DNA of 24,993 bases from NCBI GenBank assembly GCA_900550925.1, contig URTU01000017.1, forward strand, positions 1 to 24,993, given 5' to 3'. Positions 1 to 8,569 of the stretch are shown piece by piece. The position numbers were made by a program, and so were the translations under genes. A model generated the notes under the pieces. It had not been told where the DNA came from and did not search any database. It saw only the letters and a program-made list of their open reading frames with translations. How positions within the stretch are numbered: position 1 is the first letter of the stretch; every line of letters starts with the position of its first letter. Source of the DNA: an uncultured Alistipes sp. Its GTDB lineage: Bacteria; Bacteroidota; Bacteroidia; Bacteroidales; Rikenellaceae.

Positions 1-340
1 CGATGCTGTCGACATAGACGAGTGGGCCTATGAGAACTGCCGCGAGAATATCGCCGCCAACGGCGTTGCCGACCGTATCAATCCGGTCCTGGGCGACAGT
101 TCGTGGATCGTGGGCAGGCATTACGACTATATCTTCGCCAATATCAACCGGAATATTCTTCTGGCCGACATGCCGCGTTATGCTGCGGCGCTGACCGGCC
201 GTGGCGAACTCTACATGAGCGGTATCCTGGAGGGTGATGTCGATACGGTTCAGGCGCGGGCCGAAGAGTGCGGGCTGCAGTTCGACTCGGCGCGTTACTC
301 GGATGGCTGGGCCGTAATGCACTGTGTGAAACGGCAGTAA
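1..340 (+). CDS. prmA: Ribosomal protein L11 methyltransferase PrmA, C-terminal part
   Basis: The 5' end lies outside the window; the reading frame starts at base 2 and ends at TAA 338-340, giving about 112 residues. The visible part is the second half of a class I SAM-dependent methyltransferase: a DAVDIDEWA stretch like the acidic SAM-binding strand, then a GDSSW turn, and the motif IFANINRNIL, which matches the conserved ANIN-type motif of PrmA in the position where other methyltransferases have NPPY. The family trimethylates ribosomal protein L11 in the cytoplasm. The protein closes with a short C-terminal strand region ending GWAVMHCVKRQ. It is followed 44 bases later by recO on the same strand. 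The identification is good from the ANIN motif and the order of motifs, but the N-terminal domain cannot be seen. Confidence 0.88.
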   Translation, partial: DAVDIDEWAYENCRENIAANGVADRINPVLGDSSWIVGRHYDYIFANINRNILLADMPRYAAALTGRGELYMSGILEGDVDTVQARAEECGLQFDSARYSDGWAVMHCVKRQ

Positions 341-384
341 GGCGGCATGAATCGACGGCATGAATTGAGACTGTACAATCGGAG

Positions 385-1107
385 ATGAAGAGTTACAAGG
401 CCCGCGGTATAGTATTGCATACGGTTCGTTACGGCGAGAAGTCGGTTGTGGCATACCTGCTGACCGACCTTCTCGGGCGTCAGAACTACATTGTGGGCGG
501 AGTGCGGAGCGGCAGCCGCGGCAGCAGGATGGCTCTGCTGCAACCGATGTTCCTGGTCGATATCGAGGGGCTGGAGTCGCCGCGGTCGCAGTTGCACCGT
601 TTCCGGGAGTTGACGCTTGCGGTCCCGTTGCGGAGCCTCCCCTTCGATGTGCGCAAAAGCACCATCGCACTGTTCATGGCCGAGGTCATTTACCGCCTTA
701 TCAAGGAGTCCGAACCCAACTCTCCGCTGTTCGATTTCGTTTACCGGTCGGTCGAGGCGCTCGATGCCATTGATGAGGGCGTTGCGAATTTCCACCTGTG
801 GTTCATGGCCGGGCTGAGCCGATATCTGGGATTCTGTCCGGGCAATGAATACCGCCCGGGCGACTGGTTCGATATCCGTGAAGGGATCTTTGTCGGAGTG
901 CAGCCCCTGCACGGGATTGCCATGACCCGCCACAACGCCTCGGTTTTCAACGATCTGCTGTCGTGCGACGTTGCCGATCTGGGATCGTTGCGGCTCAACC
1001 GCGATCAGCGGTCCGATTTCCTGAATTCTATACTTGTCTATTTCGGGTACCACCTTGATGCCATTCATAAGGTTCGGTCGGTGGATATCCTGAGGGAGGT
1101 TTTCTGA
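385..1107 (+). CDS. recO: DNA repair protein RecO
   Basis: This 240-residue protein begins MKSYKARGIVLHTVRYGEKS, the typical RecO opening in which an OB-fold domain starts with a GIVL strand and a YGE(K/D)S turn. It continues through a short basic stretch (GGVRSGSRGSR, residues about 38-48), as in other Bacteroidota RecO proteins, and ends in an alpha-helical C-terminal domain (residues about 80-240). RecO works with RecR and RecF in loading RecA on SSB-coated single-stranded DNA. The four-cysteine zinc site of some RecO proteins is not present here. The start at 385 directly follows GGAG at 381-384, so the ribosome-binding signal is not ideally spaced. Probably co-transcribed with prmA. Length and opening motif fit the family well. 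Confidence 0.9.
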   Translation: MKSYKARGIVLHTVRYGEKSVVAYLLTDLLGRQNYIVGGVRSGSRGSRMALLQPMFLVDIEGLESPRSQLHRFRELTLAVPLRSLPFDVRKSTIALFMAEVIYRLIKESEPNSPLFDFVYRSVEALDAIDEGVANFHLWFMAGLSRYLGFCPGNEYRPGDWFDIREGIFVGVQPLHGIAMTRHNASVFNDLLSCDVADLGSLRLNRDQRSDFLNSILVYFGYHLDAIHKVRSVDILREVF

Positions 1108-1578
1108 CTTGACAATCATTTGGTTGGCATCTGTCGCCGGCCGTCTGCGCACAGCGTTTCGGGTGCTGGGCGGACAGTTTGTAGCGTGTTTTCATGACGG
1201 TTTAGGGGCCTGGTTTGAGGCTTTTAGGTCAAAACGGAGGCCGGCAGATTCATTTCATATCGTATCGGAGGGCGTTTTTTAGTCGGCGAAAAGAATGTTT
1301 TTAAAAAAAATTGCAAAAATCTTCGCTGCCGACGGTGTCAGATTAGAAGCGGTTTGCGTCAAGTAGATTAAAATGTGCAACAGAATCGATCCGAATAGCG
1401 TATAAATCATTACATCAGGCAAATATTGTGTTCCCCAGATTTGATAATCTGTGGATTTATGATTACCTTTGCATGCTGATCCAACTTTTCTTCAAAGAGA
1501 GTCCGGGTCGGACTTAAAGCCAGGTTAACTGTAATGATAACAAAACTTTATGTTTTATATAACCTTAAATTAATGCTT
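1108..1578. other. Gene-free region between recO and susC-like gene
   Basis: No convincing gene is present. The first part (about 1140-1180) can form an imperfect GC-rich hairpin (GTCTGC near 1143 with GCGGAC near 1170) that might serve as the recO terminator, but it lacks a T-run. The centre is AT-rich with A and T runs around 1275-1310. The right part holds the promoter at 1440-1471 and a leader of about 100 bases containing a small perfect hairpin at 1500-1514 (AGTCCG, loop GGT, CGGACT). Confidence 0.5.
1440..1471 (+). promoter_or_regulatory. Bacteroidota-type promoter for the SusCD unit
   Basis: TTTG at 1440-1443 and TACCTTTG at 1464-1471 are separated by 20 bases. This matches the published Bacteroides consensus of a TTTG -33 element and a TAnnTTTG -7 element. 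Transcription would start near 1476-1480, leaving a leader of about 100 bases before the receptor gene. Confidence 0.75.
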
Positions 1579-4500
1579 ATGATGAGAAAAATTGTACTAT
1601 CATTGATTGCTGTTCTGGTTTGCGGAATGCTTTCGGCTTTCGCACAGAACAAGCAGGTGACAGGTACCGTCGTTAATGAACAGGGCGATCCTATGATTGG
1701 CGTTACGGTTCAGGTCAAGGGTACTCAGTACGGCACATCGAGCGGCGTTGGAGGTAAGTTTACCGTCAATGCAGGATCGGATGACGTCCTGATTTTTTCG
1801 TATATCGGTTACCTTACGGTAGAGAAACCGGTTGGCGCCCAGACCGTGATAGATGTCACCCTGCAGGAGGATGCCCGTACGTTGGAGGACGTTACGGTCG
1901 TCGCTTACGGCACCAAACGTAAGGAGGACCTCGTTGGTTCGGTGAGCAAGATCGCTTCCGACAAACTGACGACAACCTCTTCGGCTTCGGTGTCGCGCGC
2001 CCTGGAAGGTGCCGTAGCCGGTGTGACCGTGGTAAGTACCTCGGGCCAGCCCGGTAAGGATGCTTCGATTATTGTGCGCGGTGTCGGTTCGCTGTCTGGC
2101 AGCAATGCGGCGCTGATCGTGGTCGACGGTGTCCCCTTCAACGGTTCGCTGTCCGATATCAATGCCGAGGATATAGACAACATTTCGGTGTCGAAGGATG
2201 CCGTGTCGAACTCACTGTACGGTTCGCGTGCCGCAAACGGTGTGGTTATGGTGACCACCAAGAGCGGTAAGGCCGACCGCACCCGTATCTCGCTGAAAGG
2301 TACCTGGGGTGTTATCTCGCGCGGTGTGCCCGACTACGACATGGCTACCGATCCGGCCGAGTTCTATGAACTGACCTGGTACGGCATGCGTAATACGCAG
2401 ATGGCCAACGGTGCCGATCTGGCTGCGGCAAGCAAGTATGCTTCGCAGAACCTGTTGAGCGAGCTCGGCAACTACAACGCGTTCATCATCCCGGCCGGCG
2501 AGTATCTGGTAGGTACGAACGGCAAATTGAACAGCCGCGCCGTAGAGCGTTACAACGATACCTTCGAGGATGCAATGTTCGGCAGCTCGCTGCGTCAGGA
2601 GTATGTTGCTTCGGCCAACGGCGGTACCGAGAAGACCGACTACTACATGTCGATCGGCTATCTGGATGAGGACAGCTACATTACCGGTTCGTCCTACAAC
2701 CGTATCACCTCGCGTTTGAATGTCAACACTCAGCTGCGCAAGTGGTTGAAGGTTGGTTCGAACATGAGCTACGCCCGTACCGACTCGCGTGGTGTGCAGG
2801 AGGGTAGCGGTCTTGCATCGAACCCGTTCGATGTTGCCCGCAGCTGGGCTCCTATCTTCCCGGTACACGCTTACGATGCCGAGGGTAACATGAAGTTCAA
2901 CGAGGATGGCACTCCGGTTTACGACAGCGGTCAGGGTGAGACTGACGGTACGACAAGTCGTCCGACGGCTCAGGACCAGAACGTGATCGTGAACCTGAAG
3001 GAGGATATCCGTCGTAACAAGATCACCAACCTCTATACCCGTTCGTATGTCGAGATTTCGTTCCTGAAGAACTTCAAGTTCTCGGCCAACTATGCATACG
3101 ACTACCGCCACAACCAGGCAACGACGTTCTACACTCCGATTCTGGGTGACGGTGAGGCATTCGGCGGTCGCGGTACCAAGTCTTCGATCACTTCGAGCAC
3201 GACCAACTTCAACCAGTTGCTGAGCTACAGCACCGTGTTCTGCCAGGATCACAGCATTGAGGCTCTGGTAGGTCACGAGTTCTATAAATACTATTATACG
3301 TATCTGGCAGGACAGAAGACCAACTTCTTCGACGAGAGCAACCCCGAACTGGACAACGGTGGTGAAATGCAGTCATTGAGCAGCTACACTTCGAGCCACA
3401 ACATCGAGGGTTACTTCGCCAAGGCCGATTACAACTATTCTCACAAGTACTATCTGTCGGGCGCCGTACGTCGTGACGGAACCTCGCGATTCCTGAATCG
3501 TTGGGGAACGTTCTGGTCGGTCGGCGGTGCATGGCGAATCTCTTCGGAGGCGTTCATGGCCGATGCCAAATGGATTAACGACCTGAAGCTCCGTGCATCG
3601 TACGGTACTCAGGGTAACGAGGACTTGCTGAACTATACTCCTTATGTCGATCAGTACACCGTAACGTGGGACGGCTCGCAGCTTGGAACCGCCTACCACT
3701 TCTATGGTAACCCCGATCTGACCTGGGAGAAGCAGAAGACCTTCGACGTAGGTATTGACTTCCGTCTGTTCGACCGCGTTTACGGTAGCATCGACTACTT
3801 CCGTCGCCGCACCGACGACATGTTGTTCCGTCGTAACCTGCCTATCTCGGCCGGCCGTCCCTACAACTGGGAGAACCTCGGTGCGATGCGCAACACCGGT
3901 ATCGAGGTTGACCTGAGCGTCGACATTATCAAGAAGAAGAACGTGACATGGACCGTGCAGGTTGTAGGTTCGCACTACGAGAACACGATCCTGACCCTTC
4001 CCGAGGAGTACAAGGAGACCGGTATGGCAAACGGCATGCAGCGTATGCGCGAAGGTCATGACCGCTTCCAGTTCTACATGCAGAAGTATGCCGGCATCAG
4101 CGAAACCGGCGCTCCGATGTGGTACAAGGATATTACGGATGATGCGGGTAATGTAACCGGCCAGGAGACCACTTCGGTTTACTCGGAGGCAACAAGATAC
4201 TACCTCGACAAGTCGGGTCTTCCTGATTTCACGGGCGGTGTCAACACCAGCCTGCGTCTGTACGGCTTCGACCTGTCGATCCAGACATCGTTCGGCCTGG
4301 GCGGCTGGGTATATGACTACGGATTCGCATCTACGATGTCGTCGAGCTACTATATCGGCCACAACCGCGAGCTGTGGAAAACCTGGGATCCGACGACCGG
4401 CGAGGGCAAGTACCCGATCTGGAACCGTGATGACAACTCGAACAGCATGACCCAGTCTTCGGATCTGTGGTTGACGAGCGCCTCGTACTTCAACATCCGC

Positions 4501-4713
4501 AACATCACGCTGGGCTATACCTTCCCCTCTTCGTGGATGAAGAAGCTGGGTATCGAAAGCGTACGTGTATTCGTGTCGGCCGACAACGTGGCCCTCTTCT
4601 CGAAACGCAAGGGCTTGGATCCCCGTGTAAGTCTCGGCGGTAACGACCTGGATGACTACGGAGGCTTCAGTCTGTATCGTACTATTTCCGGAGGTATCAG
4701 TTTTAACTTCTAA
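1579..4713 (+). CDS. SusC/RagA-family TonB-dependent outer-membrane receptor
   Basis: An outer-membrane receptor of 1044 residues that, with its SusD partner, imports a bulky nutrient using TonB energy. The start at 1579 (or 1582) is preferred over the frame's earlier ATG at 1534 because it gives a clean signal peptide, MMRKIVLSLIAVLVCGMLSA followed by FAQ. Residues about 26-95 are the carboxypeptidase-regulatory-like domain (VTGTVVNEQGDPMIGVTVQVKG through FSYIGY). Then come a short linker (LEDVTVVAYGTKRKEDLVGS) and the plug, with IIVRGVGSLSGSNAALIVVDG and LYGSRAANGVVMVTTKSGK, followed by a 22-strand-type barrel ending in the aromatic terminus ISGGISFNF. There is no STN signalling domain between signal peptide and regulatory-like domain, so control through an anti-sigma factor is unlikely. 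The SusD gene starts 17 bases later. The substrate cannot be read from sequence and no degradative enzyme is nearby. Confidence 0.93.
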   Translation: MMRKIVLSLIAVLVCGMLSAFAQNKQVTGTVVNEQGDPMIGVTVQVKGTQYGTSSGVGGKFTVNAGSDDVLIFSYIGYLTVEKPVGAQTVIDVTLQEDARTLEDVTVVAYGTKRKEDLVGSVSKIASDKLTTTSSASVSRALEGAVAGVTVVSTSGQPGKDASIIVRGVGSLSGSNAALIVVDGVPFNGSLSDINAEDIDNISVSKDAVSNSLYGSRAANGVVMVTTKSGKADRTRISLKGTWGVISRGVPDYDMATDPAEFYELTWYGMRNTQMANGADLAAASKYASQNLLSELGNYNAFIIPAGEYLVGTNGKLNSRAVERYNDTFEDAMFGSSLRQEYVASANGGTEKTDYYMSIGYLDEDSYITGSSYNRITSRLNVNTQLRKWLKVGSNMSYARTDSRGVQEGSGLASNPFDVARSWAPIFPVHAYDAEGNMKFNEDGTPVYDSGQGETDGTTSRPTAQDQNVIVNLKEDIRRNKITNLYTRSYVEISFLKNFKFSANYAYDYRHNQATTFYTPILGDGEAFGGRGTKSSITSSTTNFNQLLSYSTVFCQDHSIEALVGHEFYKYYYTYLAGQKTNFFDESNPELDNGGEMQSLSSYTSSHNIEGYFAKADYNYSHKYYLSGAVRRDGTSRFLNRWGTFWSVGGAWRISSEAFMADAKWINDLKLRASYGTQGNEDLLNYTPYVDQYTVTWDGSQLGTAYHFYGNPDLTWEKQKTFDVGIDFRLFDRVYGSIDYFRRRTDDMLFRRNLPISAGRPYNWENLGAMRNTGIEVDLSVDIIKKKNVTWTVQVVGSHYENTILTLPEEYKETGMANGMQRMREGHDRFQFYMQKYAGISETGAPMWYKDITDDAGNVTGQETTSVYSEATRYYLDKSGLPDFTGGVNTSLRLYGFDLSIQTSFGLGGWVYDYGFASTMSSSYYIGHNRELWKTWDPTTGEGKYPIWNRDDNSNSMTQSSDLWLTSASYFNIRNITLGYTFPSSWMKKLGIESVRVFVSADNVALFSKRKGLDPRVSLGGNDLDDYGGFSLYRTISGGISFNF

Positions 4714-4730
4714 TATAAACGTTGGAGCAA

Positions 4731-6326
4731 ATGAAAAAGATTATAATATTATTTTTTGTAACGGTAGCGCTCTCGCTGTCATTCGGCTCTTGCTCTAAGG
4801 ATGCAATCCAGACGGGCATCTTGAGCAACGACAGAAAACAGGAGATTGCAGCAGAAGATCCCGAGAAGGTCTATTCTGCCGATATGGCCGGTATGTACAC
4901 CCACGTACAGCAGTATGTCTACTCGAATCTGTCTCACTGCTATTTTGGACAGAAGGGTTTTGACTTCCTGACTTCGCTGATGGGTAACGATATGGTTCTG
5001 CCCGGTGCATTCGCCATGAGTCTTTATCACTATACGCTGGATTATCGCGGACAGAACTATACACCTACTTACAACCGTTGGTATGAGTACTATACGATGA
5101 TCGACTATTGCAACACGATGTTGAAGTCGATCTCGGCTGACGAAACAAATCCTACAAGCCGTCTGTTCCGTGCCCAGGCCCTGGGTCTGCGCGGTTACGC
5201 ATACTATCAGCTGACGCTGCTCTATCAGTATTGCTACTATGTAGGTGTAAGTGACAACAAATGGGGTGGCGGTACCTCGTATGCCGATGCTCCCTGCGTG
5301 CCTATCGTAACCGACAGCATTACCGGCCACCAGCCGCGCAGCACTGTCGCTCAGGTGCACGACCAGATCATCAAGGACCTCAAGGGTTGCTACGATCTCT
5401 ATGTGGAGGTCAACGGCTCGCCCAAGACCTCGTCGCCCGCCGACTTCGACGGTTGCGTTGCAGCTACCTATCTGGCCCGCGTTTATATGTCGATGCACCA
5501 GTGGGACGATGCCATCAAGTATTCGCAGGTGGTGATCGACAACTTCGATGTCCTGAAGGGTGAAGATGAAATTCTTCAGGGTTTCAGCGATATCAACCTT
5601 CCCGACGTGGTTTGGGGTTGCGACATTACCACGGATAACACCGGTACTTACATGTCGTGGTTCTCGCAGATGGATGCCTACGGTGACGGTTATGGCGGCA
5701 TCGGTGTATGGCGTGTAGGTTTCAAACCGTTCGTTGACCGTATCGGCGACAACGATATCCGTCTGTGGTGGTTCGAATGCGAGCGTACGACCGACGGCAT
5801 GAAACGTGACTGGGAGAATCTTCCCGAGTCGGAACAGAAGGCTGATGCGGATTACCAGTCCTACAAGTTCATCGGCGCTGGACGTACCAACATTCAGTCC
5901 GGTATCACTTCGGGCTGGGAGCAGGGTGACTATATCTACCTGCGTTCCGAGGAGGCTTACCTGACCAAGGCCGAGGCTCTGGCTCAGAACAACAACCTCA
6001 CGGATGCGGCTATCGAGCTGAATTCATTCATGCAGACTCGTGACAACACCTACAATTACACCGTTACGGACAAGGCGTCGTTGATCGAGGAGATCAACTT
6101 CCAGAAACGCGTAGAGTTCTGGGGCGAAGGTATGGAGTATATCGACAACCGTCGTCTGAACATCCCGGTTGACCGTACCGATGCAACGTGGGGTGCCGAG
6201 AACAATAACCACTATGCAGCCGGTAAGTTGAAGGCCGAGCAAGAAGATTTGCGCTTCCTCTATCAGATTCCTGAAGCCGAAATCGAGAACAACAGGGAAC
6301 TGACCTATGACGATCAGAATCCTTGA
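4731..6326 (+). CDS. SusD/RagB-family outer-membrane nutrient-binding lipoprotein
   Basis: A 531-residue lipoprotein that caps the SusC-like channel and captures substrate at the cell surface. The ATG at 4731 is chosen over the TTG at 4722 because it gives a normal lipoprotein signal: MKKIIILFFVTVALSLSFGS then Cys21, followed by SKDA. Family features are the TPR-like helical core (LRGYAYYQLTLLYQYCYYVG; ATYLARVYMSMHQWDDAIKY) and the SusD C-terminal block: YLRSEEAYLTKAEALA, FQKRVEFWGEGMEYIDNRR and FLYQIPEAEIENN. It lies directly after the SusC-like gene (stop at 4711-4713) and before a second lipoprotein gene, the usual order of a SusCD unit. Glycan versus peptide or other substrate cannot be decided here. 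Confidence 0.93.
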   Translation: MKKIIILFFVTVALSLSFGSCSKDAIQTGILSNDRKQEIAAEDPEKVYSADMAGMYTHVQQYVYSNLSHCYFGQKGFDFLTSLMGNDMVLPGAFAMSLYHYTLDYRGQNYTPTYNRWYEYYTMIDYCNTMLKSISADETNPTSRLFRAQALGLRGYAYYQLTLLYQYCYYVGVSDNKWGGGTSYADAPCVPIVTDSITGHQPRSTVAQVHDQIIKDLKGCYDLYVEVNGSPKTSSPADFDGCVAATYLARVYMSMHQWDDAIKYSQVVIDNFDVLKGEDEILQGFSDINLPDVVWGCDITTDNTGTYMSWFSQMDAYGDGYGGIGVWRVGFKPFVDRIGDNDIRLWWFECERTTDGMKRDWENLPESEQKADADYQSYKFIGAGRTNIQSGITSGWEQGDYIYLRSEEAYLTKAEALAQNNNLTDAAIELNSFMQTRDNTYNYTVTDKASLIEEINFQKRVEFWGEGMEYIDNRRLNIPVDRTDATWGAENNNHYAAGKLKAEQEDLRFLYQIPEAEIENNRELTYDDQNP

Positions 6327-6372
6327 TTGAGTCATTGAAGTTATCATTATTAATGCTTTAGAACGAAGAAAT

Positions 6373-8496
6373 ATGAAAAAATTATTATATGTAATGATGG
6401 CGGCGCTGATGGTCGGTTTCGTATCGTGCAAGGACGATCCGTATCAGATCGGTGTGACGCCCGATAATCAGGAAGCATATTTCCCCAGCCAGACCGTAAC
6501 GGTCAATTGTGCTGAGGATGCGACGAGCTTCGATGTGCGCGTATCGCGTGTGAAGTACACTGAAGCGGGAACCGTGGGCATCACGGCAACCGCACCGAGC
6601 GGCATTACGGTACCTGCAACGGTATCGTTCAACGCCGGTGAGGAGACCGCAAAACTGACGATTGCAGTAGATCAGGCAGCTCTTGAGCAGGGCGAAAGCT
6701 ATCAGGTATCGCTGAAGATCGCCGAGGCCGACGCAACTCCGTACAACAATACCGCGTGCGTATGCACCGTCACGACTTGGGCACCCGAACCTCCTGTAAC
6801 ATGGGTTCCGGTTGAAACCGAATGCGTTCTGAAAGAGGCAATCCTGTCGTGTGCATTCACTAACGCCGGCGTTTCGACGTATGACGTATATGTCGAGAAA
6901 CGCAGCGATCGTGATATCTTCCGTATCGTGAACATGATGACAACCTATACCGACAGCGAAGGCAAGACCTACACTCATCCTCATTATGTTGCCGGTGATG
7001 AGGTAAGTCCGGATGTGTCGTATTTCGAAATCGACTGCTCGGGTTATTACGGCGAAGAGCTGGGTGTTACGGGCATCGAGGCTGGTAAGGTTTGGATACC
7101 TCTTCAGACGTTGAATATCGATTGGGGCTACGGTGAGATGATTTCGGGGTCGGTTGCTTACAACCTCGGAACAGCCGACGGCACGTTGACTCCGGCCGAT
7201 TATGCTGTGGGAACATATGATGCTGCCAACGGTGTCATCACTTTTGGTCAGATCGGTCTCCAGTTGCCGACACAAGGATGGTTTGTTACTACGGCAACCG
7301 ATCCGGCAGCGTGGGCAACCCTTTATCTGGACAAGAGCAAGATGGGTACCGACTTCGAGCGTGACTGCACCTTCGAATTCTTCACCGATGCCCAGTTGAA
7401 TTCGGAATTGGCTGATAATACCTGGGCTGTCAAGATGTATAAGGGTACACCTTCTGAAGACAAGGCTGAAGAGTACGCTGAAACGTTCGGTACGGTTTAC
7501 AAGGTTGAAGACATGTATACCGAAGGATTCCCGATCTACTTCTGCGAGAAGGATGGCGAGATCTCTGTTCCTGAGGAGTATGAGTCGCAGGAGACCGGAC
7601 AGTCGTTTGCCGGCTTCGATCTGTCGATCAACATTACTGGAGGAACCTATGCTGACGATATCGTAACCCTTGAACTCGATATGGTTGGAACTGATCCTGC
7701 CAAGGTTAAGGACGACGTTTCGTTCGGAGCATACACCGAAGTCCTCAATGCCGAGGTTATCACGACAGCTGAATCGATCGATGATTTCTGCGGTTCGTTC
7801 AACATGTCGGGTCTTACTCCGGTTAATCCTACCGCGCAGACTGTTGAGTTCACCTCGTTCAGCGGAATCACGGTAAATATCGAAAAGGTGGATGATACGA
7901 CTGTCAAGATGACCGGCCTTCTGACGGCCGAAGACCGCGAAGCTACCGGTTTGGGTGATGCTTATGATGATGCGATCATCTTGACCTACGAAGACGGTTA
8001 CCTTAAGGTTGTGGTTCAGGATATGCCCGATGTTGGAACTTATGATATGTTCCTGACAATGTTTGATGCTGCTGATCCTGGTACATTCTATAACAAGAAT
8101 GCTATTGATTTGATCGGTATGTATGTCGGCATTAACAAGAAAGGTGAACTGAGATTCCTGAATGATGCTGAACTGAATGCTGCAAATGGAATCTCCGTTA
8201 ACGGTCTGGGTATTATTGGCCAGCAGGGTACAGACTATTATCTGATACATAGTATGGGATGGTATGTCGATATCCGACTGACTCCTGCTACTGACGGCGC
8301 ATCGTTGACCATTGAGGGACGCAAGGAATTCGTTACCAAGCCGACCAAGGTTGAAAAGGTTGTCACTTCGCTCGAGAAGCGTGATGACATCCGCAAGATC
8401 CAGCCGAAACAGGCAGCTCAACCGGTTGCAAAGGCAACCCAGTCTATGAAGAGAACGGTAAAGAAGTCCGTACGGACCAATTTCGTGGAACTTTAA
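6373..8496 (+). CDS. SusE/F-position surface lipoprotein of unknown ligand
   Basis: A 707-residue lipoprotein: MKKLLYVMMAALMVGFVS is followed by Cys19 and KDD, a charged tripeptide that resembles the surface-export signal described for Bacteroidota lipoproteins. Residues about 25-130 look like an immunoglobulin-like, Calx-beta-like domain (TVSFNAGEETAKLTIAV; GESYQVSLKIAEADATPYNN). The rest is rich in beta strands, acidic and aromatic, with no catalytic motif that I recognise. The last 52 residues (from about 656) are unusual: strongly basic, with 14 Lys/Arg against 5 acidic residues. Its place 46 bases after SusD and before a terminator suggests a substrate-binding accessory protein of the SusE/SusF kind, by position rather than by clear homology. 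The 3' half is visibly more AT-rich than the receptor gene. Confidence 0.8.
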   Translation: MKKLLYVMMAALMVGFVSCKDDPYQIGVTPDNQEAYFPSQTVTVNCAEDATSFDVRVSRVKYTEAGTVGITATAPSGITVPATVSFNAGEETAKLTIAVDQAALEQGESYQVSLKIAEADATPYNNTACVCTVTTWAPEPPVTWVPVETECVLKEAILSCAFTNAGVSTYDVYVEKRSDRDIFRIVNMMTTYTDSEGKTYTHPHYVAGDEVSPDVSYFEIDCSGYYGEELGVTGIEAGKVWIPLQTLNIDWGYGEMISGSVAYNLGTADGTLTPADYAVGTYDAANGVITFGQIGLQLPTQGWFVTTATDPAAWATLYLDKSKMGTDFERDCTFEFFTDAQLNSELADNTWAVKMYKGTPSEDKAEEYAETFGTVYKVEDMYTEGFPIYFCEKDGEISVPEEYESQETGQSFAGFDLSINITGGTYADDIVTLELDMVGTDPAKVKDDVSFGAYTEVLNAEVITTAESIDDFCGSFNMSGLTPVNPTAQTVEFTSFSGITVNIEKVDDTTVKMTGLLTAEDREATGLGDAYDDAIILTYEDGYLKVVVQDMPDVGTYDMFLTMFDAADPGTFYNKNAIDLIGMYVGINKKGELRFLNDAELNAANGISVNGLGIIGQQGTDYYLIHSMGWYVDIRLTPATDGASLTIEGRKEFVTKPTKVEKVVTSLEKRDDIRKIQPKQAAQPVAKATQSMKRTVKKSVRTNFVEL

Positions 8497-8514
8497 TAGA
8501 GTATAGATTATTCT

Positions 8515-8552
8515 CGGACGGCAATCCTTGCGGGTTGCCGTCCGTTTTTTTT
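8515..8552 (+). terminator. Rho-independent terminator of the SusCD unit
   Basis: CGGACGGCAA at 8515-8524 pairs perfectly with TTGCCGTCCG at 8535-8544. The inner bases TCC and GGG extend the stem with one wobble around a TTGC loop. Eight T residues follow directly (8545-8552). It sits 18 bases after the lipoprotein stop codon. Confidence 0.93.
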
Positions 8553-8553
8553 G

Positions 8554-8561
8554 TATCTTTG
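8554..8561 (+). promoter_or_regulatory. -7 element for the YqaA-like gene, abutting the terminator
   Basis: TATCTTTG matches the Bacteroidota TAnnTTTG element and begins one base after the T-run of the preceding terminator. A good -33 TTTG is not seen; that region would lie inside the terminator hairpin (nearest candidates CTTG 8527-8530 and GTTG 8534-8537, both badly spaced). The ATG follows after only 8 bases, so the transcript would have almost no leader. Confidence 0.6.
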
Positions 8562-8569
8562 GCAGCGTT

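Noticed and set aside
1109..1282. A 57-codon plus-strand frame starting at TTG after recO, with a GGGAGG upstream
   Set aside because: The purine-rich signal is part of the recO coding sequence, the start is TTG, and the product resembles nothing known; it could only be accepted with conservation data.
7900..8496. AT-richer 3' half of the lipoprotein gene as a sign of horizontal transfer
   Set aside because: The shift is gradual, without repeats, an integrase or a boundary, and fits lower expression or faster divergence of a surface protein.
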